Shown: piece by piece, positions 44,182-52,910 of the stretch
Layout of the letters: every line of letters starts with the position of its first letter
How positions within the stretch are numbered: position 1 is the first letter of the stretch
DNA from: Rarobacter incanus
GTDB taxonomy: Bacteria; Actinomycetota; Actinomycetes; Actinomycetales; Cellulomonadaceae
Direction: 5' to 3'
NCBI RefSeq assembly: GCF_006715765.1
Contig: NZ_VFNV01000001.1
Location: forward strand, 1,054,001 to 1,118,000
DNA length: 64,000 bases
The notes under the pieces: model-generated
Told to the model about the DNA's origin: nothing
Database searches by the model: none
What the model saw: only the letters and a program-made list of their open reading frames with translations
Made by a program: the position numbers and the translations under genes

Positions 44182-45135
44182 TCAGCCCGCGCGCGACGCC
44201 CGATACCCGGCCTTCTGCGCGCCAGCGGCAGTCGCGAAGCACTGCTCGGCCTTCGTCACCTTGTAGTAGCGGCCGCCAGGCACGTGGTAGATCATCGAAT
44301 TCCGGTTCCCCTTGATCGGGGCGGACGACGGGCATGAGCCACCCGCGCGGGGCGCCACGGGAGCCGACGACTTGCTCGATTTGGTCTTCGATTTCTTTCG
44401 CTTCTTCGTTGATGTGACCTTCGCGGCGGCGACGGAGAGGGCCGAGCGGTAGGTGCGCTGCCCGGGGCAGCCCGACAAGACGCGCTTCATCGCTGATTTT
44501 TCGGCGGCGGTCACCCACAGGTTGTATTTCGCCTTCACGGAAATCTGCCGCGCGACATAGGTGCACCGGTAGGACTTGTTCTTCGGCAGCCAGGTGGCGG
44601 CGTCGCCATCGCTCTTTCGCATGTTCGAGGTGTCGTCGACCGCGAGCAAGTTCAGCGGATCGTTCGCGAACGAGAGCCGCGCGCTCGCGGAAATCTGCTG
44701 GGCTCCCTTTTGCCAGGCATCGGAGAGCGCGACGATGTGGTCGATCTGCACATCCGCGCTGCGGGGCCCGCGCACGTAGGAGATCCGTTCTTTGGTGTAC
44801 TTCGAACGCAGCGTGCCCGTCAGCACGATGCAGCCGTGGGTTCCGGCGCGGAAGATGGTCCCCTTCAGGTCGCGGCGCAAGATGTCGTTGCGCGTGTCGC
44901 AACCGTTGCGATCGACGTCCGACCACGCCGGACCGAACTTTGTCCTGGCGTAGCCGGTCTTGGGCGCACGCCCCTTGACCGCCAGCGAATCCAGCACTGC
45001 GGTGGCGAGCGTGCTGCGCGTGAACACCTTGGAAACGCCCGAACGCGTCGCCTGCGAGGCGGGGGCGCCGACCGCCACCGCGCCCGCGAATAGCGAAAGT
45101 GCCACGAAAATTGCCGAGATCTGCCGTTTCCTCAC
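44182..45135 (-). CDS. Secreted HNH/GmrSD-type nuclease with C-terminal sunset domain
   Basis: A 317-residue exported protein: signal peptide (about 1-29, cleaved near SQAT), then a DUF1524/HNH nuclease domain with VQIDHIVALSDAWQKGA and NDPLNLLAVDDTSNMRKSDGD, whose His, Asp and Asn residues form the metal site. A Lys/Ser linker leads to a C-terminal module IKGNRNSMIYHVPGGRYY ... EQCF of the sunset type. It probably degrades extracellular DNA. It replaces the usual eno neighbour of ftsB. Confidence 0.85.
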   Translation of the reverse strand: MRKRQISAIFVALSLFAGAVAVGAPASQATRSGVSKVFTRSTLATAVLDSLAVKGRAPKTGYARTKFGPAWSDVDRNGCDTRNDILRRDLKGTIFRAGTHGCIVLTGTLRSKYTKERISYVRGPRSADVQIDHIVALSDAWQKGAQQISASARLSFANDPLNLLAVDDTSNMRKSDGDAATWLPKNKSYRCTYVARQISVKAKYNLWVTAAEKSAMKRVLSGCPGQRTYRSALSVAAAKVTSTKKRKKSKTKSSKSSAPVAPRAGGSCPSSAPIKGNRNSMIYHVPGGRYYKVTKAEQCFATAAGAQKAGYRASRAG

Positions 45136-45165
45136 GCTGCCCGAGTGTAGTGCGGCTGCGGGAAG

Positions 45166-45174
45166 TTATCCACA
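45166..45174 (-). promoter_or_regulatory. Consensus DnaA box
   Basis: TTATCCACA matches the DnaA box exactly. It is single, in an AT-richer 257-bp intergenic stretch (45136-45392) that holds the divergent promoters of two secreted-protein genes; no cluster of boxes suggests an origin. Confidence 0.4.
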
Positions 45175-45392
45175 ATGCCGCATAGACTCTTGAAATTTCT
45201 CCGCCCATTTGGGACCATTGCGGGTTTCTGTCCACCCACCCTCGCGACTATAGGTTCTGATACTAATGCGCACAAAAGTCGCGAAACGACGCCGACATTT
45301 GATCGTGACGGTACCGCAAAGTGCAAATGGGTTGATTATCGCGTTCAATAGCGCCATTCAGGCGCACCTTTCACACAAAAAGGAACACGCCC

Positions 45393-47768
45393 TTGAACGC
45401 AAACCCCGCCCGCCCGCGCCGCCTCGTCGCGGCGATTGCCGCGACGTCCGTGCTGCTTGGTGCACTGGTCGCCGCACCGGCCACATCGGCTAACGCAGCG
45501 GATCCCTCGAATTGGCCACTGATCGTGACCCAGATCGTCCCGAACAACGCGGGAACGGATAACTTCGAATACTTCCAGCTCTATAACACCACCGATGCTC
45601 CCATTGACCTCGCAACCAGCGGCTACCAGTTGGGGTACTCGTCCAACTACACGCTGCCGGCATCGACCCGCACCGACTACAACCTCACGGTCTCTGGGAC
45701 AACTACTACCGTCGCTCCGCATTCCTCCCTGGTGCTGTGGAACAAATACAACACAACGCAGCTAGCAATGGACGACCAGAGCTTCCGGGACTTCTGGGCG
45801 GCGCAGAACCCCGCTGCGCCGACCGATTACGCCCTGGGATACGTGACCGGGACGAATGGCATTTCCAACAGCGAATCTCGCGGCATCCGCGTCGTCGCCC
45901 CCGACAATTCGCAGGTCAGCTACGCGTTCGACGACAACGCCTCGTACGGGGACAACAAGGCCGCCGTGTTCCGGATCCCCGCCAACCCCGCCATCAAGCA
46001 ACTCGAACTTCTCTACCCGCAGGCGCTCGCCGCCCCCGGCGCGCTCTTTGACGGCCAGCTGGCCGACCGCGACTACACCGCGGGCGCACCCACCAGCGAA
46101 AACCTGGACGGCCTGGTCGACACCAACAAGATCTCCGACATGCTCTCTCGCATGCACCTGATGGGAACCGTGCTCGTGGTCAAGAACGGGGCCGTGACCA
46201 CCGTCTCGAACGGGTTCGCCGACGCCGAAAACGAGGTGCCGAATTCGCGCGACACGCTTTTCGCCACCGCCTCGCTCGAAAAGGCGATGACCGCAACCCT
46301 CATCAAGCAACTCATCGACGCGGGCAAGCTCAGCTTCGACGACACCCTCGGCGAGTTCTACCCGCAAGTGCCGTCCGCCGATTCGATCACCATCCGCAAC
46401 CTCCTGGAGCACACCTCCGGCATCCGGATGCCCGAGATGCCGGTTTACGTCGATGACTCGGACCCCTCGCAAGGCGAGATCGTCCTGGAAACCCAGGAAG
46501 AACAGATCGCGCACGCGATCGATTCGATCACGATCGTGAACCAGGGGTCCTGGTCGTACAGCAATGGCAACTACACCATGCTGGCCGCGATCGCCAGCAA
46601 GATCGAAAACGAACCGTTCGAAAAGCTGATGCAGGAGCGCGTATTCGCCCCGGCGGGCATGAACGACACCTACTTCTGGGACACCATCCCGGCAGCTAAG
46701 CAAGACAGGGTCGCCAAGGAATACAAGTATCAAAACGGCGATTACAGCACCGAGGGTGGCCCCGTAGCGACCGCTTCGTTGCAAAGCACCCTGCTCGGCG
46801 CGGGCAACGTGTTCACCACCATCGACGACCTGCTGAAGTTCTACCGCGAATCCAACGGCGGGGCGATCTTGTCACAAGATTCATATGCGGAGCTCAGCAA
46901 GTCGAGTTTGCAAAACGGCTACGCAGGCGGCCTGTACCACTACGTGGGCGTCAAGCGCGCGCGCGGCAGCGCCAGCACCGACGTGGCCGGGGGCCGGTAC
47001 AACTCGTTCGTGTACGGGTCGGAAAACAACGACGACCTGGTGCTGATCCTTTCGAACCAGTCGTACATTTCCGGCAACCCCGCGCCCCTGACGGGCTACG
47101 ACCAGTTCGCGGAGTCCATCTACCTGGACCTGGTCGCGGACCCAACGATCGACCAGATCGACACCACGGCCCTGACTACCTCGATCGGGCAGGCCCCCAC
47201 CCTGCCCGCCAAGGTGAATGTCAGTTTCGTTGGCGATGTCAAGGACAAGCAGATCACGGTCGATTGGGACCCGGTTCCCGCGTCCGCGTACGCCCAGGCG
47301 GGCACCTACACCGTCACAGGGTCCCTGGTCGGGTTGCATGGGACCGCGGTTGCCACGGTGGTCGTCGCGGCGGCGCCCACGGGCGGCGGCACGCCGGTTG
47401 TGCCGGGGACCGGGGGGACGGGGAACTCGTCGGTCACAAAGACACCGGTCAAGGTCAAGTCGCAGTCAATCAAGGTCTCGACCAACGTCGCCGCGCGCAA
47501 GGCTGCCAAGCTCAAGCTCGGCAAGAAGTACAAGCTGTCCTTCGCGGTTCCCGCCAAGGCCGCGGGCGCCAAGGTGACCGTGAGCGTGAAGGGGAAGAAG
47601 GTCGGTGCCGCAACGGTCAGCGCGAGCGGCGCGGTTCGCGTCACGATCAAGCTCAAGAAGGGACGAGGCCTGCGTGCCGGCAAGGCCTATAGCCTGAAGG
47701 TGAAGGTCGCTTCGACGTCCCTGTCCAAGGCGGCATCCGTGTCGAAGAAGGTTCGTATCGTCAAGTAG
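45393..47768 (+). CDS. Secreted multi-domain beta-lactamase-fold serine hydrolase
   Basis: A 791-residue exported protein from a TTG start with AAGGA upstream. Order: signal peptide (cut after NAA, about 36); a lamin-tail-like beta domain (about 40-200, LIVTQIVPNNAGTDNFEYFQLYN); a class C beta-lactamase/D-Ala-D-Ala peptidase domain (about 230-580) with Ser294-x-x-Lys297 in ATASLEKAM and Tyr389-Ser-Asn in SYSNGNY; an Ig-like Big_4 segment (about 605-650); a Gly/Thr linker; and a Lys-rich beta-strand tail. It may act on peptidoglycan peptides or an ester substrate. The basic tail may bind the cell wall. Confidence 0.85.
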   Translation: MNANPARPRRLVAAIAATSVLLGALVAAPATSANAADPSNWPLIVTQIVPNNAGTDNFEYFQLYNTTDAPIDLATSGYQLGYSSNYTLPASTRTDYNLTVSGTTTTVAPHSSLVLWNKYNTTQLAMDDQSFRDFWAAQNPAAPTDYALGYVTGTNGISNSESRGIRVVAPDNSQVSYAFDDNASYGDNKAAVFRIPANPAIKQLELLYPQALAAPGALFDGQLADRDYTAGAPTSENLDGLVDTNKISDMLSRMHLMGTVLVVKNGAVTTVSNGFADAENEVPNSRDTLFATASLEKAMTATLIKQLIDAGKLSFDDTLGEFYPQVPSADSITIRNLLEHTSGIRMPEMPVYVDDSDPSQGEIVLETQEEQIAHAIDSITIVNQGSWSYSNGNYTMLAAIASKIENEPFEKLMQERVFAPAGMNDTYFWDTIPAAKQDRVAKEYKYQNGDYSTEGGPVATASLQSTLLGAGNVFTTIDDLLKFYRESNGGAILSQDSYAELSKSSLQNGYAGGLYHYVGVKRARGSASTDVAGGRYNSFVYGSENNDDLVLILSNQSYISGNPAPLTGYDQFAESIYLDLVADPTIDQIDTTALTTSIGQAPTLPAKVNVSFVGDVKDKQITVDWDPVPASAYAQAGTYTVTGSLVGLHGTAVATVVVAAAPTGGGTPVVPGTGGTGNSSVTKTPVKVKSQSIKVSTNVAARKAAKLKLGKKYKLSFAVPAKAAGAKVTVSVKGKKVGAATVSASGAVRVTIKLKKGRGLRAGKAYSLKVKVASTSLSKAASVSKKVRIVK

Positions 47769-47890
47769 TCGGCCGGTGGGGGCGGGCGCGGCCGTGGCCG
47801 GCCCGCCCCCAACCCGCTCGTCCCAACGTGGGCTTACCCTGTCCTCGTAGGCATCTGGATTAGCGCGATGCTGGGGTTCCGCGGGGACAA

Positions 47891-48000
47891 GTGATCGGGG
47901 CGGTCGTTCGCGTTGATGTCGCTCCCAATCTGCTGCACTGGGCTGTTGAACGAGCGTGCTGAGACGATGAGGCGGTCGAGCCCCGCGCTCCCAAGCTAGG
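47891..48000 (+). pseudogene. Fragment of the gene at 50257, cut by the IS3 element
   Basis: 110 bp align without gaps and at about 76 percent identity with the first 110 bp of the gene at 50257 (VVRVDVAP-LLHW-VERA). The copy has an in-frame TGA and ends exactly where the IS3 left repeat begins. The rest of the 230 bp after the hydrolase gene shows nothing else. Confidence 0.7.
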
Positions 48001-48027
48001 TGAACCGTCCCAGGTTTTGTGCCGCTT

Positions 48028-49011
48028 CTATGTGGGGAGCGGCTCTTGGGTAAGGGTCGCGTAGTAGGTCGCCTCGTATTCGTTTGGGGTGACCATGCCC
48101 AGGTGACCTGTGAAGCCTGCGGTTGTTGTACCAGTCGACCCATCTGGAGGTCGCGTACTCGACGTCTGTGATCGTTTTGTAGGGGCCGGTGTGGAAGACC
48201 GTGGTGGGTTACGCATTCGGCTTTGTATAGGCCGTTGATGGTCTCCATCAAGGCGTTATCGTATGCGTCGCCGGCTGACCCGATCGAGGGTGAGATTTGC
48301 TCGAACGCGTGGTGGTCGGTGAACACAATAGACGCGTATTGAGACCCGGCGCCTAAATGGTGTGTTAGTTGTCCAGGCTGGATTTGATGGCCTTGTCTGT
48401 CTCGTTCCCAAAGTGCCATCCGTAGCGGGATCATCACAAGGTCGACATGTGTGGTGGTATGGGCGCGGCAGGCCACGATCTTTTGGGAGTACACGTCAAG
48501 GATGAACGCGACATAAACCCAACCAGCCCATGTGCGCACATAGGTGAAGTCCATCACCCAGGTGTGGTCTGGGCCAGGAGCTGTGAAATTACACGATTGA
48601 GCAGGTCACCGGCCCGAATCCCGTCCTTGGACGGGATCGTGGGTGCGAATGGATTTAGCGCGCGTGATACCGGCCAGACCAAGAGCACGCATCGCCCTAC
48701 CTACCGCGCCACGGGATGCATCGGGCAGCGCGGTACGCCGGATCAGCACGGTCACCTTCCTTCGCCCGTATAAGCCCTGCGCTGTCATTTTGCGGTAGGT
48801 CGTGCCATCGGGCAGAGCGCTGGTGGACCACACGCCCTGACGTACTGCGTTATGGACCCGTGCGTCAGCGATGGTCCGAAGCGCCACACGGCCCTGTTTC
48901 CAGGCCCGGTAGGTACGCGCAGCGATCTTTCACGCCCTGATCTCGCAGGACCCAGCAGATCGACCAGGGAGCATACCCCTTGGCGCGCATCTGATCGATG
49001 AACCCCATCAT
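48028..49011 (-). pseudogene. IS3 transposase OrfB, frameshifted
   Basis: Pieces of the integrase-core transposase in different frames: MMGFIDQMRAKGYAPW at the start, then IADARVHNAVRQGVWSTSAL, then DHTWVMDFTYVRTWAGWVYV and SAGDAYDNALMETINGLYKAE (two Asp and Glu of the DDE triad), then VTPNEYEATYY at the end. At least four frameshifts separate them. The ATG overlaps the orfA stop. Confidence 0.9.
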
Positions 49012-49322
49012 CAACGGCCCAGGGGGTCGAGTACACCAGCGAAGAAAGACGTCGCTGCTTTCAGAATCGCGACGTCTTCACCAAGCTGCTTGTTCTCAGC
49101 CTTCAGGCGCCTAATCTCGGCGTGTTCTTCGCTGGTGCGACCCTCACGGTTCCCAGCGTCGAAGTCGGCTTGCACCACCCACCTACGCAGCGACTCCACA
49201 CCCACCCGTTCTTGACGAGCAACAGCGGCGATCGCTTGGGCATTCGATGGGTACTCACTACGGTGCTCGCGTACAAGCCGCACCGCTCATTCCCGAACCT
49301 CAAGATCAATCTTCTTTGCCAT
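49011..49322 (-). pseudogene. IS3 OrfA with an in-frame TGA at codon 12
   Basis: The frame starts MAKKIDLEVRE, meets TGA (49287-49289) where relatives have Arg, then continues AVRLVREHRSEYPS with the helix-turn-helix (AVARQERVGVESLRRWV) and leucine-zipper (IRRLKAENKQLGEDVAILKA) of OrfA. A single C-to-T change explains the stop. Confidence 0.88.
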
Positions 49323-49483
49323 GACAGCCATCCTCTCAACTCACAAGGAAACGGCATCAAACCCAGGACGGTTCACTCTGGGCCTGAAAAGGATGGGCCG
49401 GACGAAGCCAATAACTCCACGCCCGGAAAGCGAAGAAAATCCCCATCCGACCACCCGCGACACGCCCGAGCCATCCACACGTT

Positions 49484-49873
49484 ATGGCCTATAACCCGCC
49501 GTTCAAGACGATCATCAACGAGGCCGCCGAAGGCAAGAACGCCAAACGGGAACACTCAACATCTTCCGATGTCGCGTGTTCCCGTAAGGATGTTTGGGTG
49601 GACGTCGGTGGACTCAAACTAAGTGTGTGGAGCCGGATCGAGCGGCTGAGTTTGGCTTGGGAGCAGGCAAGGACGGCTACCGTCACAGAAGACGGGCTTC
49701 CCCTTTTTACCGAACTTGATTTCGTGACCAACCCGAGGAGACGAGCCCGAACCCCTTTGACGACTCAAGAAGTGGACCCAATCCGAACAGCACTCCTCGA
49801 CTGCGCGAACGTAGCTTTGACCACCGATCAGTTCCAAGACAGTCAGACTGTTGCAGGAAGGAAGGCGAGCTAA
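49484..49873 (+). pseudogene. Relic with a recombinase-like HTH segment, copy 1
   Basis: The 129-codon frame carries SRIERLSLAWEQ and RRRARTPLTTQEVDPIRTAL, which recur with changes at 51539-51818 (KRIERLGLAWEH and RRRARESLTDQEVDTIRTDL). The helix-turn-helix that follows in copy 2 is lost here. It is probably a decayed DNA-binding or resolvase-type protein; expression is doubtful. Confidence 0.5.
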
Positions 49874-49961
49874 TAGGAAACGGATCTGCTCTGTCGGTGG
49901 TAATCCGTACCATTGAGAGTGTGTCATCCGACACATCCACACCGAGACAAAGGAGTCTTTC

Positions 49962-50114
49962 ATGCGAGTAGCCGCCTACCATTCGATCAACCCCACCGAT
50001 CCGGATGTCCATCACGTCCACGACAACTGCCCGAGCGGCCAGCAGATCCCGGCTCACAACCGACGATCCGGGACCAACAACTGGCCGCTCTGCAAGCACT
50101 GTCGCGACATGTAG
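49962..50114 (+). CDS. Conserved 50-residue Cys/His-containing small protein
   Basis: The frame starts MRVAAYHSINPTDPDVHHVH and ends PLCKHCRDM. An AAAGGAG site lies 6 bases upstream and a very strong terminator immediately follows, so it is a real transcription unit. Cysteines (CPSGQQIP, CKHC) and several His residues suggest a metal site. I recall similar YHSINP/CPPGQQIP small proteins in other actinobacteria, of unknown function. Confidence 0.75.
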   Translation: MRVAAYHSINPTDPDVHHVHDNCPSGQQIPAHNRRSGTNNWPLCKHCRDM

Positions 50115-50117
50115 CAA

Positions 50118-50161
50118 TAAGGTGGGGCTTCGAGCGTACCTACGCTCGAAGCCCCACCTTA
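50118..50161. terminator. Perfect 21-bp-stem terminator
   Basis: Arms of 21 bases (starting TAAGGTGGGG, ending CCCCACCTTA) pair perfectly around a 2-base centre. It begins 4 bp after the small protein stop. Symmetric AA/TT ends suggest bidirectional action. Confidence 0.85.
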
Positions 50162-50256
50162 GGTCCCCCTCTCAGCAGCACTGTCAACGGGCCGTACTCG
50201 GTTGGCATCCGTTGAATGTCAATCAACATGGGTTTCGCCTGATTCTTAGGGTGGAG

Positions 50257-50565
50257 ATGATCGGGATGGTCGTTCGAGTCGATGTGGCTCCGGATTTGCT
50301 GCACTGGGTGGTCGAACGGGCCGGATGTGACGAGGGGACGATCGAGCGTCGTTCTCCCAAGCCAGGAGACTGGACGTCCGGCACACACCAGCCGAACCTG
50401 AAGCACTTGGAGAAGTTCGCCAACGATACTCACACCCCGTTTGCTCTTTTGTTCCTCCCGGAACCGCCGGTGGAAAATGTGCCGATTCAAGACATGCGCA
50501 CGATCGGCAACGTTGAGACGCTCGCTAGGCTGTCGTGGGATGGGTCTCATCGAAGAGCCCACTGA
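50257..50565 (+). CDS. N-terminal fragment of an ImmA/IrrE-type HTH protein
   Basis: 102 residues: VVRVDVAPDLLHWVVERAG ... HLEKFANDTHTPFALLFLPEPP, the helix-turn-helix half that precedes the zinc metallopeptidase of ImmA/IrrE (COG2856) proteins. The expected HExxH domain is missing; the frame ends soon after DMRTIGN. Full-length relatives act as antitoxin- or repressor-cleaving regulators of mobile elements. A second, older fragment of this gene lies beside the IS3 element. Probably a remnant. Confidence 0.6.
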   Translation: MIGMVVRVDVAPDLLHWVVERAGCDEGTIERRSPKPGDWTSGTHQPNLKHLEKFANDTHTPFALLFLPEPPVENVPIQDMRTIGNVETLARLSWDGSHRRAH

Positions 50566-50581
50566 CCCAGGAGGCGCTTCG

Positions 50582-51481
50582 TTGGCTGGTTTCTTCTCTA
50601 GATTGTTCAGTAGTGGTAGAACCGACGCCGAACCTGCAACGCGTATCGCGCCCACCGCTGCTACCAACGAACGCGAAATTGCCGTCTCCTTTCATGAAGA
50701 TCTGGAAGTCTCGGGAGAGGCCTACCACCGCGATGGAATCGGCAGAATCTTCCGGAGTCTTGGGCGTGCTGAAGGCGGAGTCACGATGCAGACCGCGCAC
50801 CTTATTCCGGAGCCAGAGAACAAGTACGACAGGACTGCCGTCAGAGTCATCGTCATGGGTGAGCAAGTCGGACATGTTCCGCAGGAAGCCAGCGCAGCGA
50901 TCTTTCGCATCTGCGCAGGGATCGGGCGCGGCAATGTAGCGACTGTTCTCGCCCGCATTTGGGCACGCAACGATGAGGGGACCTGGAGAGCGCGCGTTAC
51001 CCTCATGTTTTCCGGAGAACGCGAGACGGAGAAAGACTACGCCGCCGAGCGTCTTGAGGCCGAAGCATATTACGCCGAGCGAGAAGCTGAGAGGGAACGG
51101 AAAACGGCGGATAGAGCGGCGCGCGAAGCGGAGAAAGAGGCTCGCCGAACTGCTGGAGCTGTTGACGGGCAGTACTGGCCTCTGCTGAAACCATCAATCG
51201 CTGAGCTCAAGAGGCAGAAACGCTTCGAAGAAGCCCGCGATTTGTTAGAGCAATGCATTGACGCCGCCGAACGCGAGAGTGTCATTGTGGGGAGCACTCC
51301 GGATCCGTGGCCGTCTGAACAAATATCGGTTGTACTTCGTCGCCTCAAGGAGTACTCACAAGAACTCGCATATTTGGAGCGCTACGTGGCCGCATGTGGG
51401 GACCGAGATGCCCCGGAGAGTGTCATGGCACGACTGAGCCGGTCACGCCTCTCAGCCGAACGTGACCAGGCGGGCAAGTAG
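50582..51481 (+). CDS. HIRAN-domain protein with coiled coil
   Basis: A 299-residue protein. A HIRAN domain (about 38-105, VSGEAYHRDGIGRIFRSLG ... ENKYDRTAVRVIVMGEQVGHVP) is followed by a long charged coiled coil (about 140-180) and a helical, TPR-like region (about 190-280). HIRAN modules recognise DNA 3' ends or damaged DNA and often occur in phage- and defence-linked proteins. The TTG at 50582 with AGGAGG 7 bases upstream is preferred to the ATG at 50540, which overlaps the preceding fragment. Confidence 0.8.
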   Translation: MAGFFSRLFSSGRTDAEPATRIAPTAATNEREIAVSFHEDLEVSGEAYHRDGIGRIFRSLGRAEGGVTMQTAHLIPEPENKYDRTAVRVIVMGEQVGHVPQEASAAIFRICAGIGRGNVATVLARIWARNDEGTWRARVTLMFSGERETEKDYAAERLEAEAYYAEREAERERKTADRAAREAEKEARRTAGAVDGQYWPLLKPSIAELKRQKRFEEARDLLEQCIDAAERESVIVGSTPDPWPSEQISVVLRRLKEYSQELAYLERYVAACGDRDAPESVMARLSRSRLSAERDQAGK

Positions 51482-51538
51482 TAGGCTGCCCCCCGGCCTA
51501 TACGCCACCGTTTGAGAAGGAGTTCTTACTAGAACACG

Positions 51539-51818
51539 GTGGACATCGCTAGGCTCAAACCGGATCAGTGGAAGCGGATCGAGCGGCTGGGTTTGGCTTG
51601 GGAGCATACGAGACCATCCGATGAAGCTTCGTCAGCCATAGCTTAAATCTGCATCCCGCCAGGCAATCTCCAACCCAAGGAGACGCGCCCGAGAATCCCT
51701 GACTGATCAGGAAGTAGACACAATCCGAACCGATCTCAGCAATGGAGTGAGCGTTATGTCAATCACCCGTCGGTTCCACCTAGATCGCAGTACTGTATGG
51801 GAGCACACCAGAGATTAG
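51539..51818 (+). pseudogene. Relic with a recombinase-like HTH segment, copy 2
   Basis: From a GTG at 51539 the frame reads VDIARLKPDQWKRIERLGLAW and stops after about 35 codons; another frame, 51678-51818, continues RRRARESLTDQEVDTIRTDL and a helix-turn-helix MSITRRFHLDRSTVWEH before its stop. It is homologous to copy 1 at 49484. The HTH resembles the C-terminus of serine resolvases. Confidence 0.6.
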
Positions 51819-51958
51819 GACGCTGTGAGCACGACAGTCAACCTCTTTAGAGACCTTCGTCAGACCGGCTTTGCGGCCTCTGTCGAGCTCATCTCAGAAT
51901 CATGTAGCGAGCAAGGGAAAGATGGCCGGGAGTTCCCTTTGGGTACCCCCGGCCTCCA

Positions 51959-52873
51959 CTATGCGGCCTTTTCCTCCGACTTTTTCTTTTCGAGACGGCC
52001 AAGGACAAAGACTTTAAAGGCGGCCAGAAGATCGTCTCCGCTCTCGAACGCCCTCATCGTGACTGCAAGGTTTGTGCTGCGACCGCGTTCGAGGCCGCTC
52101 TGCTTCTTGAGTCGATCTTTTGGAGTCTTGTTGAGCTTGCCATCTGCACCCCGGACTGCTTGTTCGAGCTGTGCATAGGACAGCACGCTCGTGCCATAGT
52201 AGCGGCCCGCAGACATGAGCAGGGTGTGTCGAACCCACCCTGCTGGGACAAGCATGAGAGCCTTGCCGTCAGCGACAGGCAAAGTAATCTCTGCTTCCAC
52301 CCAGGCTCGCTCCTCTGAGCTCCACACCTGCCTGGTAAAGGCACTAACCTGATGCCCACCCTCTGAAAACTGGGGATACCGAGCCAGCATCTGCGCCGTG
52401 AAGTGTGCCAGGGCTTCGAACACAATTCGGGTGGTGATGTCCGAAGTAATGTCACAATCGATACCATCGACAAACAGTGGAAGATCCTCGATCTGCTTGA
52501 GCACCCCGATCCGAACCAGGGCCTCAACATCCCCGGTAAGAATATCCCAGATCCCGGTACCGACGACATCCGCCCCTCCATGTCCATGAAAGCCGCGACG
52601 GGACATACCGAGCCGGGTCTCCCAAGGCTCGACGAATCGCTGCAAAAGCTGCTCTCCGTGACGGAGGCTGGCCGGAGTGCCAGCAAGGATGCTATCGGTG
52701 ACTTGTGCAGTGAAGGTATCAAGACACCGGAGTGCATGATCCGCAAAAGGCTCTCCGTGTCCTTGCAACCGAATTGCGTGGGGGTCGACATAGAGACGGT
52801 TGTCGGCCGAGACCTCGACATCAACGAACGGAACGGGACCAGGAATCCCATAGTAGGTGGTGATAGTGGGCAA
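51959..52873 (-). CDS. Unknown accessory protein
   Basis: About 304 residues from a TTG start with an AGGAAGGAGG site. I do not recognise the family. Visible features are PGPVPFVDVEVSADNRLYVD at the N-terminus, an acidic DGIDCDITSDITTRIVFEAL stretch near residue 150, and a strongly basic Lys/Glu-rich C-terminus. No signal peptide or membrane helix. Its ribosome site is half of an 8-bp inverted repeat, so translation may be controlled by RNA structure. It diverges from another unknown gene across a structured gap. Confidence 0.65.
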   Translation of the reverse strand: MPTITTYYGIPGPVPFVDVEVSADNRLYVDPHAIRLQGHGEPFADHALRCLDTFTAQVTDSILAGTPASLRHGEQLLQRFVEPWETRLGMSRRGFHGHGGADVVGTGIWDILTGDVEALVRIGVLKQIEDLPLFVDGIDCDITSDITTRIVFEALAHFTAQMLARYPQFSEGGHQVSAFTRQVWSSEERAWVEAEITLPVADGKALMLVPAGWVRHTLLMSAGRYYGTSVLSYAQLEQAVRGADGKLNKTPKDRLKKQSGLERGRSTNLAVTMRAFESGDDLLAAFKVFVLGRLEKKKSEEKAA

Positions 52874-52880
52874 AATGCCC

Positions 52881-52910
52881 TCCTTCCTTGAGAAACAACC
52901 CGAGGAAGGA
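52881..52910 (-). promoter_or_regulatory. Hairpin sequestering the ribosome-binding site of the unknown gene
   Basis: On the minus strand TCCTTCCT pairs perfectly with AGGAAGGA across 14 bases, and the second arm contains the Shine-Dalgarno site of the TTG start at 52873. This is the layout of a translational switch. Confidence 0.6.

Larger units (their letters stand above)
48001..49375 (-). mobile_element. Degenerate IS3-family insertion sequence
   Basis: A 1375-bp element bounded by imperfect inverted repeats of about 28 bp, both starting TGAACCGTCC. It contains orfA and orfB on the minus strand. orfA has a nonsense codon and orfB several frameshifts, so it is not autonomous. No target duplication is seen next to the ends. 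Confidence 0.9.

Noticed and set aside
45166-45174. Replication origin near the DnaA box
   Set aside because: Only one box is present and there is no dnaA, dnaN or parAB neighbour.
45762-46784. 340-codon minus-strand ORF
   Set aside because: It is antisense to the secreted serine hydrolase, which has a signal peptide and catalytic motifs; the ORF is a high-GC shadow.
48001-49375. Target-site duplication of the IS3 element
   Set aside because: The 3-4 bases next to the two ends do not match, so no duplication can be claimed.
51825-52178. 117-codon ORF on the plus strand
   Set aside because: More than half is antisense to the better-supported gene at 51959-52873, it resembles nothing, and it lacks a ribosome site.
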